From contig JACYXH010000175.1 of NCBI GenBank assembly GCA_026745465.1, positions 2,161,501 to 2,225,500 of the forward strand: a stretch of DNA of 64,000 nt, written 5' to 3'. The stretch comes from Lota lota (Eukaryota > Chordata > Actinopteri > Gadiformes > Lotidae). The notes under the pieces were generated by a model, which was not told where the DNA came from, did not search any database, and saw only the letters and a program-made list of their open reading frames with translations. The number at the start of each line of letters is the position of its first letter. Position 1 is the first letter of the stretch. The position numbers and the translations under genes were made by a program. This document shows positions 1 through 13,829 of the stretch, piece after piece.

Positions 1-508
1 TGGATGTGCATAATAATCTTGTAGTATGTATCTTTTTTTTTTACCAATTCAATACTCAAGTGTGCTTGAAAGAAAACCAGTTGAGATCATTCCAGAAAGA
101 ACATAAAAAGGAAATGACAGATCAATCACTGTCCAATTCAGATGTCAAAAACTGTGCAAGTTTTGAAACAATCCCAAACTACTATTACTTATTATGTTCA
201 AAACAAATCCATAAACCAGTTTAATTTACTCCAGCAGTCATGCCATAATATATTGCCTCAGAAACCCTGGTTTTCTGCTCTGGAGTGTTAGTATAAACCT
301 GTTATCCTCCACCTTCACTAAATGTTAGGATACAATCTTAGCTTCATACAGGGAAACCTTTGTCTTTCTGGCACCACTAAGTTAATGATTACCAGAACAG
401 CACTGCCACTATAGATGGAGGCCAATTAGTTAATTATGCACAGCATATCAAAATGCTATGGAGGAAGAAGACACACTGATCTATGGCACATAACGTATAA
501 CTCATATA

Positions 509-604
509 AGAGGCTTGTAGAGAGGCTTACAGAAAGGCTTGCAGAGAGGCTTGCAGAGATGCTTGCATAGAGACCTGCCTTGCAGAGAGGCTTGCAAAAA
601 GGCA
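509..604. repeat. 12-bp minisatellite (AGAGGCTTGCAG)n
   Basis: About seven imperfect 12-bp copies of AGAGGCTTGCAG stand in tandem. A 5-bp insertion interrupts the register near 581-585. Confidence 0.8.
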
Positions 605-1369
605 GGTGATTAGCAGCATGGAATAAAATCCTTGTATGATGTATCCCCATGATTGGATCATAAGAATAATTGTAGATCGATGTATTATGGCCCGCTAATC
701 CAATCTTGATTGTTACATTCCATCTTATCATTAATTATCTCTGCTCCCCAACTCATGATCATGTGGGGATGTTCAGTACATTAACAACACAGCTAAAACA
801 ATAAGTCAAGTGAGGAGCCATTTGTTAATGGTGGAAAATGAAACTGTATTGACACTCCATATTTGCTATCATGTTATCATTCCAGCATCTATTTTATATT
901 ATTAATTTATTAATTGATAAACGACATCAACTCACTTCAAATATACTCACCCATTTTTTTTAAAGCACATGCATGCAAAAAAATATGCAATTGAGGATTA
1001 GCAGATTCATATAACAAAAATTAAGCAATTGGGTGCAAAAACAAGGAAATTGATAGGTAATCTGAAATTCATCTGAACACTTACCAAAATCATATTTAGA
1101 ACATAGGTCACGTACCATGTGAGATACACTGCAGTTCCACGTGTCAGACAATCATAGCGGAATGACAATCACAATCCTGTAGTGATCTGAATGACAAGCG
1201 ATGAAGTGGGCTACTCACTGTGCTCCTTGTGTCCCTGTTGCGGAAGATCTCTGCAGGAAATCGTAGTTAGTTGGAAAAACCGGATGGCTCTGAGATGCGA
1301 ACAAAAGGGGAACACATATGAAGTGTTTCTTCTGCTAACGCTGCCTCAGTCCAGTTTGTAGATGTGTGC

Positions 1370-1468
1370 GGGGGGGGGGGGGGGGTTATTTGATGATCAC
1401 ATGCGTTCAACAGGCTGCCGTCTCTCCTCCGCCCCTTTCTTTTCCGATCTCTCTCTCTCTCTCCCTCG

Positions 1469-1500
<32 letters not shown>
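1370..1500. repeat. G16 homopolymer and (CT)n tract
   Basis: A run of 16 G at 1370-1385 is followed, after a short unique stretch, by a (CT)n tract at 1448-1500 interrupted by CCTCG units. Confidence 0.85.
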
Positions 1501-3586
1501 GAACTCTCTTGTCGTACCCTCCCCTTCACATCAGCACAGCTCCAAGCTCTGACATCAGAAGTTGCTTTGGGGAGAAATCTATGCAGGAATCCATGGTAAC
1601 CACAATCTAGCACATGGTAGCTCCCGCCCCCCTCCCTCTTCAGATGGACATAATCATCATTTTGTGTAGTTTTTTACTGTAATAATAATAATGATAATAA
1701 CAATTTAGCTGAACTGTGGTCATAAGTGTCTACATCACTAGAATAGTCCTCAAATCACATAAGAATTATAGCAATACAAACTATCTAATGAAAACACAGA
1801 CAGATGTAAACACAAAGATAACAGGACAGAGAACGACGCTGGAGAATGGCTGCAGGAGGCCAAAGGAATGCTAGGTTTAATTTGTTTGCTGAACAGAACA
1901 AAGGGTTCAGTTAATTAAATACTGAAAGCACATGCCAGTCACTACATGTTGTATAGATGTAATATACAACAAACCTTCATGACTTACTATTGAAGTTTCC
2001 AACGCTTCAGAAATAGCACTTGTGCCCCCTCACCCATTATTCATTTCCCCATGGTATTATCGTACATGTTGTAGGAGCCGTTGGAATGAAATGTTCACCA
2101 ATATCCAGGACTAGACCTCGACCAGTAGTGTTGACGGCATAATGGGACACATTATTGTTTACATGAATACAATTTTTTTTTTTTCTTAAAATATGTAAAC
2201 CCGTTACATTAGAAATACCACTGGGTGGGTTAGTATAGGTTTTGTGAATGGATTATAGTAAGAGATATTGAATTGCTAACTTGTGGTGAGGATTAGCATG
2301 TTCAAAACAGAGAGCTACAAACCTTGAAGTGCCACTTGATGATGCTTAAAATCATCATCATTAATGACATCTAGATATATTGGCCTATTTATCTACTTGA
2401 TGTATTAAGAGGCCCTACCACTATTATTTATATATTTATAATATCAGATGAATATGTAGTAGCAGTAGCAGCAGATGAACCAAAATATCTTTAATATTAA
2501 ATATGTATGAAGCAGCAAATCAAGCAGAGATTTGATCAGGTTGTCAGTAATGGAAATGCAGTAAGTGTTATTGATTCAAACTGATATGTTCCTGATTGGT
2601 TTCTCTGCTTGTACTAATGGGTATTTTCTCTGGCTTAGTTGTTCTGAATTAGTACGCTCTCAAGGGGTAATCCACATTATACCATTTCACTTTGGATAAA
2701 ATAATTGTGTGGTTCGGGTTTTATTTACCACAGTAACCTACTTTCAATCATGTTCTTCCTACCATTCCAAAGCACAATCAAATGTCTTGTGGTTATTCGT
2801 GTTTTCTTTTTTTTTGCAGCTCTTTGTATTCACAACTTAATACATTTTCCAAACCAATTCATAACAGATGCATTTACTGCATGAATTAACATTGGTAAAT
2901 GTAAACCACATCAAGGGGTCTCAGAATTGTGTCAAATATTACAAAGCCTCCTACCCAGGCATTCAGTGAATGAGTATAGGCAGCATACAAGAGATCAAAC
3001 AAACACATTTTCTCATTAGCAACCTATGGAGGTAAAGTAGCACCGATCTGACAGGAAGAGGCATTCCCGTTGCCAGGGGCAGCAGAGTGGTAAATATAGC
3101 TGTCTCATAAAAGGTACAGAGGCAACCAGCTGGAATAATCTAATTCAAAAGATGTAATACATTTATTCAGCTCCTGTCATTGCATGATAATAGCCAAACA
3201 GCAAATGTTGTGTCGCATGCAATTCAATGTCTCCCCTCTACAGTCAAACCCAAAGGTGATGTAAAGAGTTTAGCAATAGACTGGAGCTCTAGTGGCTGGT
3301 TCAGATTCCAGTTTCAATTTGAGTTGAGCTGTGGAATTACGGCATGCCTGCCTACACAGCTGCTAGCTTGGGAGGGATCACTTGTTAATTCTTGTGTTGG
3401 ACAATTCCAGAAAGATGTGTTGTTGCCAAGGCCATTGGCAGGAGGAAAGTATAAACAGACATTACCTTCAATCTTTTTTCAAATGTGGTTGGATCCCACT
3501 CAGGAAGCCTCAATTTATGATGAAATCATTGAGGAGGAAACACTTAAAAAAGAACTCTGTGCTGCTATCACTGAGTGAAGGAGAGG

Positions 3587-3627
3587 GGTGGGAGAGAAAG
3601 AGAGAGAGGGAGACAGAGAGAGACAGT

Positions 3628-3675
<48 letters not shown>

Positions 3676-3695
3676 TAGATAGAGACAGAGAGAGA
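3587..3695. repeat. (GA)n microsatellite with GATA units
   Basis: Imperfect (GA)n tract, including a short (GATA)n piece near 3670-3680. It produces an artefactual arginine/glutamate-rich open frame. Confidence 0.85.
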
Positions 3696-4531
3696 TTGAG
3701 CATGGTGTATGACAGTGAGGGAATGCGTAGGAAGGGATTTTGACCCCAGCCTATTTTTGATAGCAGTAGGGTCAAGGAACACAGTATGTGTTCAGACATC
3801 ACTTATTCACATATTATAACTAACATCTTACACTGTTATACTGACTATGTGGAGGACTTCCCCTTATACATCACAATACATTCACAATGAAAAATCCCTG
3901 TAAAGAATAATGTAACGTATTGTACTGTGGGATCCTAATGGACTGGAGATTGAGTTTTGACTTACATTTGTCCTTAACTGCATTCTTCCTTTGTTTGCAG
4001 CATTCTTCCCTGCAGTAACATTTAATATGACATGTTCATAAATATGACAACTCTGGGTGATGACTGAATGATTTTTGCCTCTTTGCAGAAGTAGCTCAGG
4101 GACAACGTTTGGCAGGATTTGAGCTCCATCTGTGGTGTGAAACATCCTGACAAACTACACTTTCAAAGTAGCTATGTGCTACATAACAATTTTAACAGTA
4201 TCCTGTTGAGCTAAAGGGCTCTCTGGGAATGCATGCTGTTGTTCACTACCAAAGGAAGTCCTGTATTGTATTTTAAATACAATGTGCAATAAACTCTGAA
4301 TAGGAAAATCCCAATAATATCACCATGCTGGGTAGTTCCAATGCTAATTTCATTCCAATAATAGATAAGTACAAATTTGAAAACAGAAGTTTGAATATTA
4401 CTTCATCTAGAGCCCCTTTACTTAAAGGGGAAGCATCATGCTTGTTATACATCTAAACAAAGTGAGCACTGAGTTGGACAGCACCGTCACTGAGCTGTCA
4501 TTGGTCTAACTCCTCCACACTTTCTTTGCAG

Positions 4532-4604
4532 ACATGCAAAATGTTACCGCGATGAAAAAGCTTGAAGAGCTTACGTTTCACCTTCAACACATGAAAAAAC
4601 CAAG
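4532..4604 (+). other. Orphan exon-like segment (73 bp)
   Basis: A pyrimidine-rich tract ending TTCTTTGCAG directly precedes this segment, and a GTAAAT donor follows it. One frame is open throughout and reads MQNVTAMKKLEELTFHLQHM. I cannot link it to a gene or find partner exons. It may be a lncRNA exon, a decayed exon, or chance. Confidence 0.2.
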
Positions 4605-4812
4605 GTAAATGTAATTAGTAGATAAGAATTAAGATCAAGAATGTGTAACAACATACGTCCGGTTGCCTGAGTCGGGTGAACCTGAAATGTCTTCTGACCT
4701 AGACGTCTTTCTTTCTTCATATGTGATGTTGTCCTTCTCTTCATGTTAAATTTCTTTGTTCACTTACTTTTGTTCTTCTCTGTTTTGTTGTTGGTTGGAC
4801 AGGTGTGTAATA

Positions 4813-4842
4813 TGTGTGTGTGTGTTTGTGTGTGTTTGTGAA

Positions 4843-4900
<58 letters not shown>

Positions 4901-4911
4901 GGGGGGGGGGG
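4813..4911. repeat. (GT)n tract joined to a G28 run
   Basis: A (GT)n tract with TTTG interruptions runs from 4813 to 4883 and passes directly into an uninterrupted run of about 28 G at 4884-4911. Confidence 0.9.
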
Positions 4912-5534
4912 TGTAAGAGCAGGTCTCCCAAGGCCCATCTCTCTTTATTTATCAGGTTACACTTGGCAGGTTATATTGCTTCCTTGGTTCTTTTCTCCTG
5001 GTTTCCTTTTAGCTCTTTTTCCTCCATGTCTTTGTCAGAGGGAGGAAGGGACAAGGCTTTCAGTGTGTGGATAAGGACAGTTGAGGCCACTCTGTCCATG
5101 CTGCACATGACAGATCAATAGTACCTCCCTCTCATTACATGCCACCCAAGGCTCTGGCCAGGACAAGGGAGAAGACAACACAGAGAGTCATGTATGCATT
5201 TGTCTGATGTACAACACGAATGGGTTTAATCTGCACACACACAAATATTTTAAATGATTGGTTAGTTTATGCTCTTGTATAAACTCTTTTCTCTTTTTGC
5301 TATTTGTGATTTATGTTTTTTTTATCAACTTACATTTAAGTTGGTTTATTTCAATTGTATTGCTTACTATAATTATAATAACTTAAGGAGGACATGCAAA
5401 GGAATATACCAAAACATAAAAAATCACGACGTGTCTAAACTACTGTATAACGGTTTCTTCCTCCATCCTTTGACTTAATGGTTGTAATGTGACCATTTGT
5501 GGAGCCTTCATCATGGATCAATGTTTTTTGCACA

Positions 5535-5561
5535 AACACACACACACACACACACACACAC
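5535..5561. repeat. (CA)n microsatellite
   Basis: Short perfect (CA)n tract. Confidence 0.85.
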
Positions 5562-7684
5562 GAACGCATGCATGCAAAATACATCCATAATAAAGATAAG
5601 TATTTTCCTTTGTGTTTGTTAAAGGGGCAGTAGGTACGATTTAAGAGCTATAATTTGAGTGTAATTTAGTCGAAATATCAGGGCCATCCGTCAGTTCCTT
5701 ATTTGGTTTGCTTAATTTCAAAATCAGGTTACCTTGCTCTTTTCTTCTCTCTATCTCTTAATAACTATAACATCTTAGCTAGAGCACCTTTAAAGGTTGC
5801 AGAGGGATATTTGTTCATGATGCATTAGATAGAACACCATATCTGGTCACACCAAATATGAAGATACACTTTGGAAGAGAAAAAAACCTTGGCATGAAGT
5901 AAAGGATACCATGTCTTCTGTCAAATAGTTTTAATTTCACACATCCCTGTTGCAGCAGTTGAAATGGCACCATGCCATTCAAAAACAAGCACAGGATTTT
6001 AATCAGGGAGAGGTTGCAGCAAGTGTGAGGTGATGTTTTTATATTCATCATCGCTATGCTATTATTTACGTGTTGCTATGAGCAAGTGGCTCATCTGCTC
6101 CTTGATGCCTCCTCTTTAGTGACTGCATGTTCAGTTTTTACCCCGCTGACCTCTTATCTCCTGCATGCTATTATTAGAGTATGCATACGGTGCACTGTAG
6201 AAATAAATACTTTTCCAATTGCTATACTGCTGTGCTTCTGTGATAGGTTGTAGTGTCTACATGTGCCAGTCTGCCCCCTAGTCCGTCGAGTGATTGCTTT
6301 GGGAGTCAAGACAATTGAGATAACTTATTCTTAAAGAGAGCGGGGAGTGGGTGGCTCACATGCAGTGTATGAAGGTCTATGACAAATAGGAGTTAATTTT
6401 GGATGAGGTTCTGTATTAGGATTCAGTAAGTGTTTTCTGTTTTCTTCACTGTGGTATCTCAGTCAATGGCTGAATATACGAAGTTGGAATCAAATAAGGA
6501 TCAATTTAAATGAAAGAATGTAGTGTACAAAAAGTATTCAAGCCCCTCCATCCACCTGGCTCATGTAAGACAAGCAATTACATTTAGAATTGAATTATAA
6601 TTATAAAAATGATTTATAATGTTTCATGTAAAAGAATGTCAATGCATGTTGATAGTGTGACGAACCATCTGCCCTCGTGGGAAATACCAACTGGTCTGCC
6701 ATGTTACCTTCTAGCCCAGAAGTACAGGAGGGTATGAACGCCATGGCCTCAACGTATCGTACACATCATGTATAATCAAACAAATAGACAGATTTCACAT
6801 TTTTAATGCTTGAACAATGCAATATGTTTTATTGTCCATAATCTTAATGTCCATTTTCTAATGTCCATAATGCATAAGAAATGATTGAGGGAAACGTATT
6901 ATGTTTGTTTTAACTAAATCATTGTTTAAGTTCAAATTCCAAATTGTGGGAGCAAATACATCCCTGTTTGAAGAATTGTGGTCTTTGACGAAGCTATAAA
7001 TATATTTTATTGAAAGTTTAAAATCAGTTTCTATGGATACCATATTGTTGCTATGTGACAGCGTAAGAGAGATTGAGCTGAGCTACATGTATGATGGTGT
7101 CATATATCTCCATTGAGTTAACCACAACTTTGGTTTATGAAAACATAAAAGAAATCCATAATTCACAAATATATATATTTTTACATATTTATTCTTCAAT
7201 GTTAATGCTATTGCAGTCCATTGCGGTTAGACAGAGGGCTTAATAAACATATCGCAATTGGTCATTGTTGAAACTCTATTTGAATGATTTTTCAGTAACA
7301 GAAGCGTTTATTCTACTCCTAGAGAGTCTAGTTCACCCATCTGGGTGTTTGAGGGTAAGTGTTATAAAGAAAAATAATAAACGAACATGACTTGATGACA
7401 CACATTTGTGTGTGAAAATAAATGGACGCCTGGCCTCCAAGACAATACGAGTAATTAAACACAACACAAAATAAACATCTCTCATTCTTCTTGGACAAAC
7501 ACTTCTCTATGGGTGCTAAGCAATAGAATCACCCTCAGGCTCCATTCATTCTGTTAAATTGATTTCTTGCTCTATGTTATAATGAATAAAATAATAATAA
7601 TAATAACAAGAATATAACGGAAACCTTTTGCACTTTGAGATGAAAAAATACATTTTCCTAGCACATGCTCTTCAACGGATAAAT

Positions 7685-7965
7685 ACACACACACACACAC
7701 ACACACACACATGCACTGACACACTTATACACACACAGATGCGCAAACACACACACATAAACATGCACACATGCACATGCACACACACACACACACACAC
7801 GCATACACACAAACCCACACACACAAAAACACAGGTGCTAAACCATTTAAGCTGCTACAATGCACTGACAAACTTAAACACACACACAGACGCGCAAACA
7901 AACACAGACACACACACAAACACAAACCCACACCAACACACACATGCGCATACACACATATACAA
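7685..7965. repeat. Degenerate (CA)n-rich block
   Basis: About 280 bp of interrupted CA repeats with CACATGCACA-type variants. The histidine/threonine-rich frames here are artefacts of the repeat. Confidence 0.85.
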
Positions 7966-9611
7966 GGAGCAGAGCAAGTAATGGCACAGGCAAGTTGGAG
8001 CATGTCAAGCAGCAGGCCGATTGGCACTCAGCAGTTGACCATCATGTCTTTGAATATCACAGTGCAAAATAGCACCTCCCTGCTCTACACAGTCCGTGCA
8101 CGGCTGCCTGCTGCCATATGATATGAGAATGCATCAGATGTATATTATGTTACCATGATCCTCTGTATTTGTTTGGGATGAGGACATTGTATACGTTACC
8201 GATCATTAAGGATCAGCCTCATTCTGCATAATGTGCAATGAAGGTGGCTGCCTACGCCTTTACGGTTTATGTCTGTGTTGTTGTTTTTTGCAGTGATGCT
8301 AATGCTAATGTTAATTTTTTCTGTGTTTATCAGAAGGCAGCATTGGAACTAAATGGTAGTACAATTTACTACCATTGTTTTTCTGCTCAGAGCCATCGCT
8401 GTAGTCATATGGCACACGCCCGACCCACGTACCGTTAGGTGAAGGATACTGACACGTTTGCCAAAGGAGACCACAGGACCACTTAACACAACTACTATTT
8501 TCAAAAGATTTTCTGTGTCACCTCAAGCTCTGTCAATATTAAATAACAATTTGTTAAATGTTTGAAGGCATCATTTGAGAGGCAATTATAATAGCAAATG
8601 GGAATGACTGTGGCTTATGACATCTGTCCAAACGGAACCATTGGCTGTCGTGAAGGTGTGGTTTGTACCTTGGCATGATGACAGACACATGGCATCAGAG
8701 GCACATGCCTCTGACACATGGAAATGACGAATTCAAACACATGCACATGTGAAATGAAAAAATTATAATCCAGAGGGATTCATATAAAATGGAATATAAT
8801 AGACAATATAACTTATGGATAATAGGATAATAAACAATTATACTAAGAGTTGTATATATTATTATTGCATGTTTATTATTTTCAGTTTCCATTAATACCA
8901 ATTATGTATTTGGAGGATAGTTATATTATCAATCATATCACATTTGCTGTTCAAAGTTGACTGGTATTTGACTTCACTGCTTCATCACTCATCAAGGGAC
9001 ATTCTGTGTTGTTTCCAAGGAAATGGTTGGATGGTACATAACAAACGTGAAAGGGGCTTTCGGAATGTTTCTTTCCATCACAATTTGAAATATTTCCAAG
9101 CAAAACAGGCCTGTAATAAGACAGTCCAATCATTTAATTCAGCCCGAATGAAATCATTCGATGGTCTCCCTACCCTACCTGTGCGCACTCTGACCGTGCA
9201 TTTATTGCGCATGACCGGAGTCTTCCACAAGGCTCGGCAGACCCAGAGCATATATCTCTGGAAAAGACCCAGAGCTATTTAGTGAGATATTGCTAAACCT
9301 AGCAAACTAGTCACATGTTTTGGGGGAGTGGCTTTGAATGGATGGGTGGGATTTTTTTCTTCATATTATTGGTTTCGACTTAAGCTAGCCCATTTCCATG
9401 CCAGCTGTGTAGAGGATGTTATAGATTACATGTGAAATAACTAATGAACCCATTATTGTTTTGTTTTTTTAAGAATTGTATGACTGTGATGATGAGCTGA
9501 TGAATCCATGATGACTTTAAGGCACACTATAGTGGCACATTGGTTGATTTAGACATCAATGTAGCCTATGTAGTATTTCCCATACCACCACTTTCCTGTT
9601 GATTCTGCTCC

Positions 9612-9614
<3 letters not shown>

Positions 9615-9710
<96 letters not shown>

Positions 9711-9731
9711 TTGTGTGGTTGTGTGGTTGTG
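9615..9731. repeat. (TG)n microsatellite with (TGTGGTTG)n end
   Basis: A perfect TG tract of about 95 bp is followed by a short series of GTGTGGTT octamers. Confidence 0.9.
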
Positions 9732-10718
9732 TGCATATGCGTGTGTAATTCAAGAAGGCAACACGTCTTTGTAATGTGACGGACTGGACATACTTAAGGC
9801 CCAAACCCTGCTGCTGCTGCCACTGCCCTGATCACAACAACGACAAGGTGACGGAACTGACCACACATGGTGGAGAAGCCAGCATGGACCCCACATGTGC
9901 AGGGGAGTAAACATACAAGGGTTGAATAATATACAGCATTAGCTGTTAATTGGGACGGTTAGGAGTGATATATTGTATAGCTGGGCAAGCAGCAGAGAAA
10001 TAATGATCTCTTCTTGTACTATGAATATGGGTCTGCTTTTAAAGGAGCAAGGCAGCCTACATGCAAACAAGTACTGCATGTGACCTACAAACTGCAAATG
10101 TACTTGGTAATTCATGCATTCTGTGTAGGTGTATACATATTGGTCCTAAAAACAAAGGCAGGCACAAAGAACCTGTACTGGATAACCATTCAAGATATTA
10201 GATATTATTTCACACCATCAATGACATTATCTTAATGATTGTTTATAATAATAATAATAATAATAATAGTAATAATAATGGTAATAATAATATACATAAA
10301 ATGTACATAAGCATTACATTTGCACAATTTATTTCCCTTTTAAATATTACAATTGTTTGAAGTATGCTCTCAGTTAGTAATTATTCCATTGTCAATAACT
10401 TGCAGTAGGTAAGGCTGCATTGTGTAGCAGTGTTGAGCTCTGTGATGGAGATGGATTTAGGCCCTATGCGCTATGTTGTGGAACTACTGGGTGTCTTAGT
10501 GGTGGGCGGAAGCTGTAGATATAGTGGGAACTCGTTATTCTATCTGATTTAATGAATGGCGGATGCACTTCAGAGCTCAAGCCCTCGATCACCTCTGATG
10601 AAATATTGAGTTCTTATAAATAGTGCTAAGAAACAGCTATTTTCATTTTCGAACCAATGTGAATCAGCAGCCTACCAGTGCTCAAGGTAGCATATTTACA
10701 GCCTATATACTTAATATG

Positions 10719-10806
10719 ATATAATATAATATAATATAATATAATATAATATAATATAATATAATATAATATAATATAATATAATATAACATAATATAAT
10801 ATAATA
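10719..10806. repeat. Pentanucleotide (ATAAT)n repeat
   Basis: About 17 tandem copies of a 5-bp AT-only unit, with a single C substitution near 10,790. Confidence 0.9.
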
Positions 10807-11505
10807 CAGTGAAATATAACGCAATGTGATTTGTGTACTCGCAGACACCATATAAAGCATGGGTCCCTGGAATTAAATACGTCTGTATCATAGCGGTCAT
10901 AGCGACAGTCTATGTTTGTAGCTTGTAGCTTAACTACTTATTTATTGTTTAGTTTCTCCTTTTCAATTATAACTGGATTTACCTCCATAACTTCGTGGTA
11001 CGTCTTAACATGGCAAATAAATGCATTTACATTCTGTGATCTGGTGAAAGTGAGTGAAAATATCTCAACGTTCGCCATGTCCGTCGTGCACCGGTTTTTG
11101 TCGCCTCCTACAGTATAACAAATAATGTAGTTCGTCTTTGACCTAAACCCGCTTGGAACGCTAGTTGTCGCTATAGTATAGTGTATAAAAAAATACATGC
11201 AACACAGCAGCAGTAGTCTTTCCTTTCCATGAGTAGTCAAAGGCAAAGAAAAAGTTCCCTTCCCAGAATGTGTAATGTGTCTCAGATGGATTTTCTTGGA
11301 TTTTCTTTTACCCAAGGAGGCGATACAAATAGCACAATAACAAAATACAAATGTTTTATTATTCAATGTAAAATTGAATAATATGAAATAGCAACATTAC
11401 CCAAATAGATACTTCACTGCTAGTATTCATTTAGAAATTGTTGTTTTTGATACGTTTGCTTTATGTTGTGTGTGTGTATATGTGTATGCATGTCTGTATG
11501 TCCGT

Positions 11506-11592
11506 CAGTCTGTCTGTCTGCCTGTCTGTCTAGCTGTCTGTCTGCCTGCCTGTCTGTCTGTCTGCATGCTTGTCTGTCTGTCTGCCTTTCGG
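11506..11592. repeat. (TGTC)n tetranucleotide repeat
   Basis: Imperfect tandem TGTC/TGCC units, adjacent to TG-rich sequence on both sides. Confidence 0.85.
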
Positions 11593-12337
11593 TCTGTTTG
11601 TGTATATGTATGTGAGTGTGTGTTTGTTTGTTATGCATGAGGAATGTCCAACTGTCTCTATCTGTGCATTTCCTACATTTCCTACTGACTTATGTTCTCG
11701 AGAAATGTTACTGTCAAGGAACCTCAACTCAAGTTTGACACAACATACGTGTGAATATCTCGTGGTTTCTGAATGCTGTTACTATTTCATTGGCCTATCA
11801 TTTAATTTATAGGCATTTTTCTTTCATAAAGTTCAGTGTTGTTGAACCAACATGCGGATGGTATTTCAGCATGATGTCATTATGACGGCATTACCATGCT
11901 GGCCCTCTGAAGCGTCTCTGCAATGAGAAATATCAAAGTGATGAACAGAATTAAATACCAAGCATGTTAAAAGATCACTCAGTTCCTTCTTCTTCCAATG
12001 GCGAGCAAGACATCCCTATACAGTCTATGAACTCATTACGCTACTTAGTGCCTTGCTAAAGGGCACGTGAGTCACCGTGGCATATATCCGTAGGAGTGGG
12101 GGGTGAAAGTCGCTCAGCAAGAGAAGCCCACGTGCTGTGCTCCCCCCCACCCCCTGATGTCATCGCCAGAGACTTCCTGAACACAGGGTTCATTCACAGA
12201 GCCCTCATCGTGACACCAGCTCCCAAACACTCTGTCTCTATGGCAACAGGGCCACAAGGCATGCATGTGGGCCTTTCTGTTATTTGTTTGAACGAGTGAT
12301 GGAGTTGTCATGTGTGAGTAGTGTGTGTACATGTTCA

Positions 12338-12340
<3 letters not shown>

Positions 12341-12386
<46 letters not shown>
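12341..12386. repeat. (TG)n microsatellite
   Basis: Perfect (TG)23 tract. Confidence 0.9.
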
Positions 12387-12387
<1 letters not shown>

Positions 12388-12536
12388 ATTCATGAGAGTA
12401 TATGTGCATTTCCCATAGGCAGCTTGTAAATGTGTGTGTGCTCATATCAAGATACAGTCTGAATCCAGCCCATAGTTTCTGCAAGCAAACCAAAGCCACA
12501 GTGAAGCGTAAAACATGTTATAGATGTATCAGTTAT

Positions 12537-13437
12537 GGCCCTTTTCCATTGGCAATTTTGGCTGCACCGAATCAAACCATGCTACGCCAATTTGCGTTTA
12601 CATTCCCAGTTTAATTGTGACCGAGTCGGGCCAAAGCGCGCCCGACCCGCCTCTAAGCGGGCTGAGGTGATGTCAGCCCTGCTTGCTGTTTTGAGCAAGA
12701 AGTTTATCTCAAATTGTAGGAATATAGACCTATAAAAATACAATAACTGCTCTCGTGTCTCAGATGCATCACCATACACACAGAGTATGGCTAGATTTCT
12801 CAACGGCTAGATTTCTTATTATTTTTTCATTCCTAAAACTATAGAAGTCGAATTAAAAAGGGTAATGAAGGTTTAGATAGAAGTGCACGCAGTGATTTTA
12901 GTTTGACATTATTCGCTTGCCAGAAAAATAGGTTGAATAGTTGAAAAAGGACAGAGTTTATTCAAATAAGTGTCTCACACTTATAATATAGAAACTAATA
13001 TTTCGCACTATTAGATCACTAATAAAGAGATTTTATTTTTTTTCCTACTATCAAGGACATCGTGTGGCACTTGGCAAAATATGTGCTAACATTGTCAAAT
13101 GTGTAAACAAGACCAATCTAAAATAAATCATCTCGATGAGCTATTGAGATTTGGGAGCAAAAAAGGGTGAATAGGCCTGTTAAATGCCGAACTGAATTCA
13201 GTATCACGGATATAATTATGTGTTCCGTTAGTCTGAAACAGACCAAATCACATTTTACAGTAGGCTATAATATAAAACTTAATACAATAAGTGTGTGTGT
13301 GTGTTCACTCAAGACAAAGGCATACCTTCAAGCGGATAGTTTGGTTGTAATGGAGATGCAAATCCCAGCCATGCTGGGCTGCCATGCCAAGTCAAACCGA
13401 GTCAAGCCAGGCCAGTATAGTATAATGGAAAAACACC
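12537..13437. mobile_element. Probable nonautonomous DNA transposon (MITE-like)
   Basis: The left end reads GGCCCTTTTCCATT, and the right end is its imperfect inverse (AATGGAAAAACACC). Both ends continue into GAGTCGGGCC- or GAGTCAAGCC-type GC-rich segments, as in a common class of fish MITEs. No transposase frame is present. I saw no clean target-site duplication, so the boundaries are approximate and the superfamily (hAT-like is my guess) is inference. Confidence 0.45.
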
Positions 13438-13442
13438 ATTAG

Positions 13443-13499
13443 TTGCAATCTGCAACCTCACCATTAGATGCCACTAAATCCTACACACCGCACCTTTAA
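13443..13499. mobile_element. Fish SINE/MITE-like tail
   Basis: The stretch running from TGCAATCTGCAACCTCACCA to a CACCTTTAA end resembles a terminal segment repeated widely in teleost genomes, as I remember it. It abuts the MITE-like element to its left. The identification is by memory only. Confidence 0.4.
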
Positions 13500-13829
13500 T
13501 GCACAGGTGAGCCTTTAATGTTGCTAATAAAGTCTAACACCAAATTTACATAATTCTTATTTGTTTCTGTTTTGTCTATTTCTATATTAGATATAGTTGG
13601 TATGGTCATTGTGAGTTAGTAGGTTTAATACTCGATGTAGGTTAAGCGTGTTTGAAAGCAGTCAGTTTTTCAGTCTTAACTGATGATTTTGTTCAATTAA
13701 CTTGTATTCTTGTGAAGTCAATATTTAAACCAAACTCACGTTTAATAGGTTTGTAACAAACTATGCTAACTTTGTTGATTTAAAGAACTCTGTTGATTCA
13801 AGCAAAAACATCACAAACAACACAAGAGA

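Larger units (their letters stand above)
1..13829. other. Intergenic region downstream of nfatc2
   Basis: No supported protein-coding gene was found in this 13.8 kb. It is AT-rich, with many microsatellites (listed separately), a probable nonautonomous DNA transposon and SINE-like tail near 12.5-13.5 kb, and one orphan exon-like segment near 4.5 kb. The open frames here are short, mostly low-complexity translations of (CA)n, (GA)n or (CT)n, and match no family I recognise. Confidence 0.7.

Noticed and set aside
3180-3578. 132-codon plus-strand frame
   Set aside because: No recognised domain, and codon use and composition are like the surrounding AT-rich DNA. Probably chance.
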